Source: Mesorhizobium loti
Lineage (GTDB): Bacteria > Pseudomonadota > Alphaproteobacteria > Rhizobiales > Rhizobiaceae
DNA length: 64,000 nt
NCBI GenBank assembly: GCA_014189435.1
Contig: CP050293.1
Coordinates: forward strand, 6,019,001-6,083,000
Reading direction: 5' to 3'
Position numbers and translations under genes: made by a program. This document shows positions 34,492-42,796 of the stretch, in pieces. A model generated the notes under the pieces. That model worked only from the letters and a program-made list of their open reading frames with translations. It had not been told where the DNA came from and ran no database searches. The number at the start of each line of letters is the position of its first letter. Position 1 is the stretch's first letter.

Positions 34492-35367
34492 ATGATTGCA
34501 CATGGGCGGCTCGCCACCTTCACCGCCGGCGGCAAGGCGCGCTATGGCGCGGCCACCGGCAAGGGTGTCGTCGACCTGTCGGCGCGCCACGGTCAATGGC
34601 CGACGCTACGCGAAGTGATCGAGGCCGGCGCCTTGCGGCGGCTGGCGGAAGAGGCCGAGGCCTTCCCGATCGATTTTCCGCTCGACGCCATCGCCTACGA
34701 AATCCCGGTGCCTTCACCGGAAAAGATCATCTGCGTCGGCGTCAACTATCCGGACCGCAACGAGGAGTACAAGGACGGCCAGGCGGCGGCCTCCAACCCG
34801 TCGCTGTTCGTCCGCTTTCCCCGCTCCTTCGTCGGCCATGGCGCGCCGCTGGTGCGGCCGCCGGAATCACCGCAGCTCGATTATGAAGGCGAAATCGTCA
34901 TCGTCATCGGCAAGGCCGGCCGGCGCATCGCCGAGGCCGACGCGCTCGGCCATATCGCGGCGCTGTCCCTGTGCAATGAAGGCACCATCCGCGACTGGGT
35001 GCGGCATGCCAAGTTCAACGTCACCCAAGGCAAGAATTTCGACCGCAGCGGCTCGATCGGCCCATGGCTGGTGCCGTTCACCGACGAGGCGCAGATCGCC
35101 GACATCGCGCTGACCACCCGCGTCAATGGCGAGTTGCGCCAGCAGGACCGCACCAGCCGCATGATCTTCTCCTTTCGCAAGATTATCGCCTATGTCTCGA
35201 CCTTCACCACGCTGGTGCCTGGCGATATCATCGTCACCGGCACGCCGACGGGTGCCGGTGCGCGCTTCGAGCCGCCGATCTGGCTGAAGCCGGGCGATGT
35301 CATCGAGGTGGAGGCCGATGGCATCGGCGTGCTGCGAAACGGCGTCGTCGACGAGGCAGGACAATGA
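34492..35367 (+). CDS. hpaG: Fumarylacetoacetate hydrolase family protein, probable HpaG (OPET decarboxylase)
   Basis: 291 residues with an FAH-fold catalytic domain: IICVGVNYPDRNEEYK, the metal ligands in LDYEGEIVIVIGK, and PGDIIVTGTPTGAG. In this pathway the FAH enzyme decarboxylates 5-oxopent-3-ene-1,2,5-tricarboxylate. E. coli HpaG is a fused two-domain protein of about 430 residues, while this one has a single domain, so it may act as a homo-oligomer. The position between hpaD and hpaH supports the role. ATG 34492 follows GAGGAG; it overlaps hpaH by 4 bp. Confidence 0.85.
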   Translation: MIAHGRLATFTAGGKARYGAATGKGVVDLSARHGQWPTLREVIEAGALRRLAEEAEAFPIDFPLDAIAYEIPVPSPEKIICVGVNYPDRNEEYKDGQAAASNPSLFVRFPRSFVGHGAPLVRPPESPQLDYEGEIVIVIGKAGRRIAEADALGHIAALSLCNEGTIRDWVRHAKFNVTQGKNFDRSGSIGPWLVPFTDEAQIADIALTTRVNGELRQQDRTSRMIFSFRKIIAYVSTFTTLVPGDIIVTGTPTGAGARFEPPIWLKPGDVIEVEADGIGVLRNGVVDEAGQ

Positions 35368-36170
35368 CCCCGGAGCAAGTGGAAGATGCCGCGGCACGGC
35401 TGTTCGAGGCCGAGCGTTCGCGCCGCCAGATCCGTCTGCTCAGCCTCGATTTTCCCGAGGCGACGATGGAGGATGCCTATCGCGTGCAGGCGGCGCTGGT
35501 GACGCGCAAGATCGATGCCGGGCTGAAACCGAAGGGCTGGAAGATCGGGCTGACCTCCAAGGCGATGCAATATGCACTCGCCATCGACACTCCGGATTCG
35601 GGCGTGCTGTTCGACGACATGTTCTTCAACGACGGCGCGACGGTTCCGGCCGGCCGCTTCATCCAGCCGCGCGTCGAAGCCGAGATCGCCTTCGTCATGA
35701 AGGCGCCCCTGAAGGGCCCCGGCGTGACGATCTTCGACGTGCTCAACGCCACCGACTACATCACGCCGGCGCTGGAAATCCTCGACACGCGCATCGAGCG
35801 CGTCAATGCCGAGACCAAGAAGGCGCGCACCTTCTTCGACACGATTTCAGACAATGCCGCCAATGCCGGCATCGTCATCGGCGGCCGGCCGCAGCGGCCC
35901 GATGAGGCCGACATGCGCTGGATCGGCGCCATCGTTTCGCGCAATGCCGAGGTCGAGGAAACCGGGCTCGGCGCCGGCGTGCTCAACCATCCGGCGATGG
36001 GCATTGCCTGGCTGGCCGACAGGCTCGCCCGCTACGGCATGTCGATCGCGGCCGGCGAGGTGGTGCTGTCAGGCTCTTTCGTGCGCCCGGTCGAGGCGCG
36101 TCCCGGCGATACGATCGTCGCCGATTTCGGCAATTCGGGCACGGTCAGCATCCATTTCGCGAAGGGCTGA
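35364..36170 (+). CDS. hpaH: 2-oxo-hept-4-ene-1,7-dioate hydratase
   Basis: 268 residues of the HpaH/MhpD hydratase family. Marks are [41 protein letters not shown] (metal-binding Glu pair) and the C-terminal [18 protein letters not shown]. It hydrates OHED to the substrate of the aldolase HpaI. The ATG overlaps the hpaG stop (ATGA). No hpaI follows in this window. A 9-bp hairpin (GGGCTGACG/CGTCAGCCC, 36164-36188) spans its stop codon and separates it from the convergent kinase gene. Confidence 0.93.
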   Translation: MTPEQVEDAAARLFEAERSRRQIRLLSLDFPEATMEDAYRVQAALVTRKIDAGLKPKGWKIGLTSKAMQYALAIDTPDSGVLFDDMFFNDGATVPAGRFIQPRVEAEIAFVMKAPLKGPGVTIFDVLNATDYITPALEILDTRIERVNAETKKARTFFDTISDNAANAGIVIGGRPQRPDEADMRWIGAIVSRNAEVEETGLGAGVLNHPAMGIAWLADRLARYGMSIAAGEVVLSGSFVRPVEARPGDTIVADFGNSGTVSIHFAKG

Positions 36171-36188
36171 CGGTTCTCTCGTCAGCCC
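36164..36188. terminator. Hairpin between convergent hpaH and kinase genes
   Basis: GGGCTGACG (36164-36172) and CGTCAGCCC (36180-36188) form a 9-bp stem with a 7-base loop. There is no long T-run, so termination strength is uncertain. Confidence 0.5.
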
Positions 36189-36200
36189 GTCCGGCATTCC

Positions 36201-37223
36201 CTATTCGCCACACAGATAGGCAATCACCACATCGGCGGCGATGGCCGACATGCGCATGCCGACCTCCCTGGTGATGTCGCCTTCGACGCGGCTCTGCACC
36301 CAGCCGAGGAAGGCGAAGGCCCGCAAGGCCGAGAACAGCGGCAATGCGGCGATGTCCCGCGCGGTCAGCGTCCGTTCCTGCCTATAGCCGTCGAGCAAAG
36401 CGGCTTCGATCAGCGGATAGATCGCCTCCTCGCGGTTCTGGTAGAGCGCGACGGCGAGGTCGTACATGTGCCAGCCATAGCCGCAGTCGTCGAAGTCGAT
36501 GATGCGGATCGCACCGTCATGGACGAGCACGTTCTCGCGCACCAGATCGGCGTGGATGATGCCGAAATTACGGGCGCTGCGTTCATGCGCCGACAGCGCC
36601 TTCACGGCCTTTTCCCGCGCCTGGAAAACCAGCTCGCGACGGGCGCCGTCGAGGAAGGGCGAGGTCTCGAAGCGGCCCCAGGTCGGGTTGGCGCCGAAGA
36701 AGCCGTCAAAGTCCCAGGCATGACGGGCAAAGCCGGCGGGCGGCGTCCAGGCTGCTGTGACATTGTGCATGTGGGCGATGGTCCGCCCGATCTCGGTAAA
36801 GACCTGTCTTGCCTGCTCAGGCGTAAAATCCAGCGGTACGCCTCGTGCCCCGACGGCGCGGCCTTCCAACCAGCTCAGGCAATCGGCTTGCCGGGGTTGG
36901 GCCGAAGCGTTCGCGCTGACAAGCACGAACAGATCGCCGGCCGGCGTGGCGACCGGAGACGGCGTGGCGATACCGGCCGATTGCAGAAAACCCATCCATC
37001 GCAGTTCCGAGCGCAGGGCGGCATCTGTGTGATAGCCAAGCCGGTGAATGCGCATGGCGGCGGGCTGGCCGTTGGGCAAGCGGATGCGGAAGACCGCGTT
37101 CTCGCGGAATTTCAGCAGCTCCGGCTCACCCTCGTGAACACCCCAATGTTCGAGCGCGCACCTGGCAAGCGCCGTGACGTCCGCTGCCGTCTCCGGCTCG
37201 GATTGCGTGGAAACAGCGCTCAC
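36201..37223 (-). CDS. APH-family small-molecule kinase (hydroxylysine/homoserine-kinase-like phosphotransferase)
   Basis: 340 residues with the aminoglycoside-phosphotransferase/choline-kinase fold. The catalytic loop is FGIIHADLVRENVLVHDG (HxDxxxxN), and the metal Asp lies in IRIIDFDDCGYGWHMYDLA. It is closest in style to the hydroxylysine-kinase (AGPHD1) and homoserine-kinase-II group and not to drug-resistance kinases. Its ATG overlaps the stop of a phospho-lyase-like class III PLP gene. In many proteobacteria these two domains occur fused in one protein, so a kinase then phospho-lyase pathway for a hydroxylated amine is likely. The substrate is not determined. Confidence 0.82.
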   Translation of the reverse strand: MSAVSTQSEPETAADVTALARCALEHWGVHEGEPELLKFRENAVFRIRLPNGQPAAMRIHRLGYHTDAALRSELRWMGFLQSAGIATPSPVATPAGDLFVLVSANASAQPRQADCLSWLEGRAVGARGVPLDFTPEQARQVFTEIGRTIAHMHNVTAAWTPPAGFARHAWDFDGFFGANPTWGRFETSPFLDGARRELVFQAREKAVKALSAHERSARNFGIIHADLVRENVLVHDGAIRIIDFDDCGYGWHMYDLAVALYQNREEAIYPLIEAALLDGYRQERTLTARDIAALPLFSALRAFAFLGWVQSRVEGDITREVGMRMSAIAADVVIAYLCGE

Positions 37224-38536
37224 GCCTTCACTCCGCCGACTTCACCCAGCACCTCGTCAAGCAGCCCGATCAGGACGTCGGCATTGTCTCGGGAGAACGG
37301 CATTGGTGGGCGGATCTTCAGCACATTGCCGTGGATGCCGGTCTTGCCCATCAGCACGCCGCGATGGCGCATGCGGTTGGCGACCTGCTCGGCGATGTCG
37401 GGCGCGGGTTCGCGGGTCTCGCGGTCGTGAACCAGTTCGGCGCCGAAGAACAGGCCGGCGCCCCTGATCTCGCCGATGCATTCATGGCGCTCGGCCAGCG
37501 GGCGCAGCAGCCCAAGCGCATAGGCGCCGACATCGCGTGCGTTGGCGACGAGATTTTCCTGCTCGATGACGTCGAGGACGGCATTCGCCACCGCGCAGGA
37601 GACCGGGTTGCCGCCAAAGGTGTTGAAGTAGCGGAAAGCGTTGCGGAAGGTCGCCAATATATCCCTGGTGGTGACTACGGCGGCGACCGGGTGGCCGTTG
37701 CCCATCGGCTTGCCCATGGTGACGATGTCGGGAACGAAACCGGCGCGCTGGTGGCCCCAGAAATGGCTGCCGGTGCGGCCGAAACCGGGCTGCACCTCAT
37801 CGGCGATGATCAGGCCACCGGCCTGGCGCACCGCCGCCACGGCGTCATCGAAAAAGCTGCTGGGAAGTGTCGGAAATCCCTCATTGGCGAGCAGCGGACA
37901 AAGGATGATGCCGGACAGGCCGATGCCGTCCTTTGCCAGCGAGGCGATGGCTTCGCGCACCGCGTCGCCAAAAGCCTTGCCATTCGCCATCGTATCAGGG
38001 TGGCGAAAACTATCGGGCGCCGGCACCAGCCTGACATTGCGGGCGCGGCCGCCGACCGGCGGCATGCGGGTGCTGAGCTGCGAAACCGCAGCCGTATTGC
38101 CGTGATAGGTGGCGTCGGTGGCGATGATGCCCATGCGGCCGGTCGCGGCCTGCGCCATGCGCAGCGCGATGTCGTTGGCCTCGCTGCCGGTGCAGGTCAG
38201 GATGGCGGTCGACAGGCTGGCATCGAAGGTCGCGGTCAACCGCTCGACATAGTCGAGGATGGCGGTGTGCAAATAGCGCGTGTGGGTGTTGAGCAGGCTT
38301 GCCTGCCGGCACAGGGCCTCCACCACATGCGGATGGCAATGACCGACATGGGCGACATTGTTGTAGGCATCGAGATATTTGCGGCCATCGGCATCGTAGA
38401 GCCAGACGCCTTCGCCGCGCACCAGATGCACGGGCTCGTCATAGAACAATTGCGATTTCGCGCCGAGCAGGCGGGAACGCCGGCTAACCAGCGCCTCTTG
38501 CGATTGAGTCATTTGCGTCTCGAAACTCCGTTCCAT
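37220..38536 (-). CDS. Class III PLP-dependent enzyme, AGXT2L (amine-phosphate phospho-lyase)-like
   Basis: 438 residues. Conserved segments are YDEPVHLVRGEGVWLYDADG, YNNVAHVGHCHPHVVEAL and the cofactor motif IIADEVQPGFGRTG, with the PLP Lys in TMGKPMGNGHP. The YNNVxHVGH pattern and position next to an APH kinase match the subgroup that includes ethanolamine-phosphate and phosphohydroxylysine phospho-lyases, which release phosphate and ammonia to give an aldehyde. A simple aminotransferase remains possible. ATG 38536 has a weak ribosome site; ATG 38512 is an alternative. Confidence 0.82.
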   Translation of the reverse strand: MERSFETQMTQSQEALVSRRSRLLGAKSQLFYDEPVHLVRGEGVWLYDADGRKYLDAYNNVAHVGHCHPHVVEALCRQASLLNTHTRYLHTAILDYVERLTATFDASLSTAILTCTGSEANDIALRMAQAATGRMGIIATDATYHGNTAAVSQLSTRMPPVGGRARNVRLVPAPDSFRHPDTMANGKAFGDAVREAIASLAKDGIGLSGIILCPLLANEGFPTLPSSFFDDAVAAVRQAGGLIIADEVQPGFGRTGSHFWGHQRAGFVPDIVTMGKPMGNGHPVAAVVTTRDILATFRNAFRYFNTFGGNPVSCAVANAVLDVIEQENLVANARDVGAYALGLLRPLAERHECIGEIRGAGLFFGAELVHDRETREPAPDIAEQVANRMRHRGVLMGKTGIHGNVLKIRPPMPFSRDNADVLIGLLDEVLGEVGGVKA

Positions 38537-38547
38537 CCACTAAGCCG

Positions 38548-39897
38548 TCAGACCTTCGACAGGCCGACATCGAGCGCTTCGCCGATCTTCGCAACGTCGG
38601 CGGCGCTGATGATCAGCGGCGGCGACAGGATGATGGTGTTGCCGGACACGCGCAGCATGACGCCGGCTTCGTAGGCCGCCTCCGAAACCATGGCCATGGT
38701 CTTCTTGTCGGCCGGCTTTTTCGTCGTGCGGTCCGAGACCAGTTCCAGCGCCGCCATCAGGCCCTTGTACCGGACATCACCGACGATCGCATGCTTGGCC
38801 TTCAGCCCCTCCAGCACGGCCGCGAGTTCGGTACCCCGCGCGGCCGCGTTCTCGTTCAGGCGAAGCCGTTTGGTTTCGGCAAGCGCCGCCAGGCCCGCCG
38901 CGCAGCCGACCGGATGGCCGGAATAGGTATAGCCGTGACCGATCGCGCCGAAGCTGGTTTTGTCCGCCTCGAAAACATCGGCCACCTTGGCGCCGATCAG
39001 CGTGGCGCCGAGCGGGAAATAGCCGGAGGTGATCGCCTTGGCGATGGTCATGAAATCCGGCTTCACTCCCGACAGCCGTGAGCCCGACCAGGCGCCGGTG
39101 CGGCCGAAGCCGGTGACAACTTCATCGGCGATCAAAAGGATCTCGTGGCGGTCGCAGATCTCGCGCACCAGCGGCATGAAGCTCTCATGCGGAACGATGA
39201 CGCCACCGGCGCCGAGCACCGGCTCCATGATGAAGGCAGCGATGGTGTCGCCGCCCTGGAAGGCGATCTCGTCCTCCAGCGCCCTGGCACACAGCTTCGC
39301 CAGCCGCACTGGGTCGGTCTCGTCGAAGGGGTTGCGGAAGGTCCAGGGTGCCGGAATGTGGAAGACGCCTGGCAGCAATGGCTCGTAGTTGCGGCGGAAA
39401 TTGGCGTTGCCGTTGACCGAGGCGCCGCCGAAATGCGTGCCGTGATAACCCTTCTTCAGCGCCAGGAACTTGGTGCGGTCGGCCTGGCCGCGGATCTTCC
39501 AATACTGCCTGGCCAGTCGGAGTGCTGTTTCGACCGAATCCGAACCGCCCGAGGTGAAGAAGGTCCGCACCATGCCTTCGGGCTCGAACCATTCGCAGAG
39601 TTCGTAGGCGAGCTCGATCGACGGCCCGGTCGAGGTGCCGCGAAAACCGGAATAATAGGGCAGCGCCGAAAGCTGGTCGGCGATCGCCTTCTTGATCGGG
39701 TCGCAGCTGTAGCCGAGATTGACGTTCCACAGGCCGCCGACGGCATCGAGCACGGTGTTGCCGGCGATGTCGGTGACCATCACACCCTCGCCTTTCATGA
39801 TGACCTTCGGCGGGTTGGCCCGCATCTCGGCCGGATGCGCCATCGGGTGCCAGATCGGCTTGGCGTTGGTCTCGGTGAGGAAATTGATGTCGCGCAT
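38548..39897 (-). CDS. Class III omega-aminotransferase
   Basis: 449 residues. It begins NAKPIWHPMAHPAEMRANPP and contains GLWNVNLGYSCDPIKKAI, TFFTSGGSDSVETALRLAR, LIADEVVTGFGRTGAW and the PLP Lys in MTIAKAITSGYFPLGA. This is the beta-alanine/omega-amino-acid:pyruvate aminotransferase group, which moves a terminal amino group to pyruvate or a keto acid. Start ATG 39897 has GGAGCC upstream; the frame beyond is non-coding overlap with the HAD gene. It lies 11 bp upstream of the phospho-lyase-like gene on the minus strand. Confidence 0.87.
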   Translation of the reverse strand: MRDINFLTETNAKPIWHPMAHPAEMRANPPKVIMKGEGVMVTDIAGNTVLDAVGGLWNVNLGYSCDPIKKAIADQLSALPYYSGFRGTSTGPSIELAYELCEWFEPEGMVRTFFTSGGSDSVETALRLARQYWKIRGQADRTKFLALKKGYHGTHFGGASVNGNANFRRNYEPLLPGVFHIPAPWTFRNPFDETDPVRLAKLCARALEDEIAFQGGDTIAAFIMEPVLGAGGVIVPHESFMPLVREICDRHEILLIADEVVTGFGRTGAWSGSRLSGVKPDFMTIAKAITSGYFPLGATLIGAKVADVFEADKTSFGAIGHGYTYSGHPVGCAAGLAALAETKRLRLNENAAARGTELAAVLEGLKAKHAIVGDVRYKGLMAALELVSDRTTKKPADKKTMAMVSEAAYEAGVMLRVSGNTIILSPPLIISAADVAKIGEALDVGLSKV

Positions 39898-39917
39898 GGC
39901 AGGCTCCGCAAATGGTC

Positions 39918-40586
39918 TCAGGCAACTGGGACGAGGTCGAAATGGCCGAGTGCTTCGGCATAGGATTGGCCCGGGTGGGCGACGTCGAAATGAACCGTGC
40001 GCATGCCGGCGGCGATACCGCCATCGATATTGCGCTGCTGGTCGTCGACGAAGACGCAGGCCCCGGCCGGCAGGCCAAGCGCCTCGGTGACGAAGGCATA
40101 GGCGCGCGGATCGGGCTTGAGGATGCCGGTATAGGTGGCGTCGACGATCACGTCGAACAGGTCGAGCAGCGGCAGCCGGCGGCGGAAGTCGGCGCCGTAG
40201 AACAGGTCGAGTTCGTTGGACAGGATCGCCAGCTGAAATCCGGCCGCATGCACGGTGCGAATGGCATGGTCGGCTTCGGGCCGCACCACCTTTTCCGGCT
40301 CCGCGCCGCGCGCGCGCCGGACGAAGGTTTCCATCGCCTGCCAGTCTTCGCCGACCAGCCGGCCGACCTCGCTTGTGCGGGTACGCCAATAGTCACGCTC
40401 GCTGATCTCATCGGCCTGCATCGCGCGCCACAGCGGATCGCTGCCTGGATCGAACGGCCCGCGCCATTGCAGCGTTCCCTCGATGAGGCCGAGCGCCTGT
40501 TCGGTCAAGGCGTGCGTCTCGAACAGCGTCCGGGTGACGACGCCACCGAAATCGAGGACAAGCGCCTGGGCCGGCAGAGCGCTCAC
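39918..40586 (-). CDS. HAD-superfamily hydrolase (subfamily IA)
   Basis: 222 residues. HAD motifs are I LDFGGVVTRT (nucleophile Asp near residue 12), II LAILSNE, III KPDPRAYAF and IV CVFVDDQQRNIDGG. The DFGGV form of motif I is like YihX-type sugar phosphatases and the HAD domain of soluble epoxide hydrolase. The target is probably a small phosphorylated intermediate of this cluster. The start overlaps the Tm-1-like gene by 4 bp. Confidence 0.83.
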   Translation of the reverse strand: MSALPAQALVLDFGGVVTRTLFETHALTEQALGLIEGTLQWRGPFDPGSDPLWRAMQADEISERDYWRTRTSEVGRLVGEDWQAMETFVRRARGAEPEKVVRPEADHAIRTVHAAGFQLAILSNELDLFYGADFRRRLPLLDLFDVIVDATYTGILKPDPRAYAFVTEALGLPAGACVFVDDQQRNIDGGIAAGMRTVHFDVAHPGQSYAEALGHFDLVPVA

Positions 40587-41869
40587 GCGGCCACCCCCTT
40601 GGCCGGTATGCCACGCGGAATGATGCCTTCCTCGACCCAGCGGTCGAAGATTTCGAGCGCCTTGCCGACGAAGTCGTCGCTGTTGATGTGGGCGTCGATC
40701 TCGTGGAACTCGACGCCAGCGGGAATCGCCCTGCGCATTTCGTCGGCGAAGGCGGCCAAGGCTTCGGGTTCATAGAGCGGCTCGCCTTGCGTATCCCATT
40801 CCTGGATGCCTTGGGAAGGCAGGATGAAGGCGGAGCGACCTTTCGCGGCGCCGAGCTTGGCGGCGATGGTCCTGGCGACCTGGCGACGATCATCGGCATC
40901 GACAGTGACCGAGCCGATCAGCCGGTTGTGGGCGTGGAACGGCCGCTTAGAGAATTTAGCCGGCAAATCCTGCCAGGTCGGCAGATCGACCATATCCACG
41001 GCGCCGGGTGCTGCGATCTGCGGAATGCCGCGGGCACCGGCATTCTCCAGCCGGTCGGCGCCCGAACTGACAACGGAGCCGGCCAGATGGTTGGTGATTT
41101 CCTGCAGGCTGAAATCGAACACCGCGCAGAAGTGCCCCTGTCCGGCGATCGATTCGAAGGCGCGGCCGCCCATTCCGGTGGTGTGGAAGACGGCAACGTC
41201 ATAGCCGCGCCGCTCCAGCGCCGGTTTCAGCGTCTTCATGTAGCGCAGGCAGCTGCTGCCGAGCGACGTCATGCCGATGGTTGGCCCGATGGCGGGAGTC
41301 GTGGCGCGCGACTCGAGTACGATCCTGGCTGCTCCGACAACCGCGCCGCAGGCCTGCGACAGGACCAGCTTGCAGATCGAGTTGAGGCCGTACAGTCCGC
41401 CCGCCCACAGGATCATCATCAGGTCGGGCGCGACGCGCTCGGGCGGGATCAGGTGCGAATAGGCGATGGTCGAGACGACGAATTTCGGCACGCCGAGCGG
41501 CAGGCAAAGCGCCACGTCGAGCGCCAGGTCGGTTCCCATCGAGCCGCCGATGGCGATGAAGGCGTCGATCTCACCGCTTTGATGGAGCTTGCGCGCCAGC
41601 TGCACGGCGCCGCCGGCCATCAGCGTCATGGCGGTGTTCTCGTCGCCGCTCGAGACGATTTCGGCAATCGTCACATCGACGGCGCGGGCGACGGCATGCT
41701 TGTCATGATCCGGGCTGTAGGGCGGGTCGCCGAGCACGCTGACATCCATCATCATGGCGCTGCCGCCCGATGCCTCGATGCACTGTTTCATGAACCGCAG
41801 CTCGTCGGCCTTGGTGTCGCCCGTGCCGATGACCAGGATGCGGGGCGCTGTTGCCGTCTCTGCAGACAT
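40583..41869 (-). CDS. Tm-1-like ATP-binding domain protein (UPF0261)
   Basis: 428 residues. The N-terminal domain begins ILVIGTGDTKADELRFM and holds GSMGTDLALDVALCLPLGVPK; the C-terminal portion includes SLGSSCLRYMKTLKPALERR and FHTTGMGGRAFE. This is the family of the ATP-binding N-terminal domain of tomato virus-resistance protein Tm-1. Bacterial members have no settled biochemical role. Here it is tied by ATGA overlaps to the IclR regulator upstream and HAD gene downstream, so it belongs to the same metabolic function. The ATG at 41869 was preferred to the adjacent GTG. Confidence 0.85.
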   Translation of the reverse strand: MSAETATAPRILVIGTGDTKADELRFMKQCIEASGGSAMMMDVSVLGDPPYSPDHDKHAVARAVDVTIAEIVSSGDENTAMTLMAGGAVQLARKLHQSGEIDAFIAIGGSMGTDLALDVALCLPLGVPKFVVSTIAYSHLIPPERVAPDLMMILWAGGLYGLNSICKLVLSQACGAVVGAARIVLESRATTPAIGPTIGMTSLGSSCLRYMKTLKPALERRGYDVAVFHTTGMGGRAFESIAGQGHFCAVFDFSLQEITNHLAGSVVSSGADRLENAGARGIPQIAAPGAVDMVDLPTWQDLPAKFSKRPFHAHNRLIGSVTVDADDRRQVARTIAAKLGAAKGRSAFILPSQGIQEWDTQGEPLYEPEALAAFADEMRRAIPAGVEFHEIDAHINSDDFVGKALEIFDRWVEEGIIPRGIPAKGVAA

Positions 41870-42639
41870 CACGCCTGCCTCCTCAGGGTTTGCAAATTGT
41901 CGCCGTTGAGGCGCATCGAAATCTCTCGTGCCGCTTCCATCACCGCAAGTCCCCGTTCCGCGATATCCGCCGTCGTTGTCCTGGCCTTCGGCGCGGCCAC
42001 CGCGATCGTGCCGAGCGCAAATCCGTCAGCCGCACGGATTGCCGCCGCGACGCTGATGACACCCTCCTCGAAACCCTGGTCGCAGATCGAATAGCCGCGA
42101 TCGCGCGCCTCGCCGATGGATCCGGAAATGGCCGCCGGCTCGACAAGCGTATGCGCCGTGAAGGCGTTGAGCGCACCCGCCAGGCATGCCTTGACGATCT
42201 CGTCGCTGGCGAAGGCCAGATAGGCGATGCCGGACGCGGTCGAATACAGAGGCAGAAGCTGACCGATATCGACATTGACCCGGTTTGCCCGCGCCGGATG
42301 TTCGACATGGACGGTGACCAGCGTGTCGACGCCGAATTCCGACAAATGCACGGTCTCGGCCGTCGAGGCCGCGAGATCCCGCACCAAGGGAACTGCCGTC
42401 TGCAGGAAGGGAAAGCGCGCCTCGCGTATGCGCGCCAGCCGCGACAGGCCGGCGCCGAGGCGATAGTGCCGCGTGCCCGTATCCTGCTCGACGAAACCAT
42501 GGCCGGTCAACGCCATCAGCAGCCGCCGCGTCGTCGCCTTGTCGAAGCCCGAGCGGCGCGCCAGATCGGACAGCCCTAGCTCGGACTCGTCGACGGTGAA
42601 CAACTCCAGAAGTGAGATCGCTTTTCCGACCGTACCCAA
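41869..42639 (-). CDS. IclR-family transcriptional regulator
   Basis: 256 residues. The N-terminal winged helix GTVGKAISLLELF with LSDLARRSGFDKATTRRLLMAL and the C-terminal effector domain (VTVHVEHPARANRVNV, YSTASGIAYLAF, GISVAAAIR-like VISVAAAIRAADG) are standard for IclR. I chose TTG 42639 because GGGAGG sits five bases upstream; an in-frame TTG at 42666 lacks one. It heads the minus-strand operon and is divergent from the permease gene. The inverted repeat GGTTCA-N5-TGAACC between them is its likely operator. Confidence 0.87.
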   Translation of the reverse strand: MGTVGKAISLLELFTVDESELGLSDLARRSGFDKATTRRLLMALTGHGFVEQDTGTRHYRLGAGLSRLARIREARFPFLQTAVPLVRDLAASTAETVHLSEFGVDTLVTVHVEHPARANRVNVDIGQLLPLYSTASGIAYLAFASDEIVKACLAGALNAFTAHTLVEPAAISGSIGEARDRGYSICDQGFEEGVISVAAAIRAADGFALGTIAVAAPKARTTTADIAERGLAVMEAAREISMRLNGDNLQTLRRQA

Positions 42640-42727
42640 ATTTGCCTCCCAGTGCGGGACAATCAATTAACGTGTGAATTAACTTGACAGGCATCGGCTT
42701 TGTTTGCAAGTCTATATTCAAAATAAT

Positions 42728-42744
42728 GGTTCAAATAATGAACC
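42728..42744. promoter_or_regulatory. Candidate IclR operator GGTTCA-N5-TGAACC
   Basis: A perfect 6-bp inverted repeat with AATAA spacer in the 157-bp divergent space between the IclR and permease genes. The spacing is like the IclR consensus TGGAAATNATTTCCA. A direct repeat ATTAAC-N6-ATTAAC lies at the IclR end of the same space (about 42665-42683). Confidence 0.55.
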
Positions 42745-42796
42745 GACCACCAGAGCGCATGGGACAGGCCATTCGGCCGGTAAATAGGAGGGACCA

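Noticed and set aside
36201..37223. Aminoglycoside-resistance kinase
   Set aside because: Although it has the APH fold, sequence style and coupling to a PLP phospho-lyase-like gene point to a metabolic kinase.
42684..42718. TTGACA / TATATT as promoter of the permease gene
   Set aside because: The spacer is 23 bp, too long for a standard sigma-70-type promoter. The site is kept only as part of the IclR control region.
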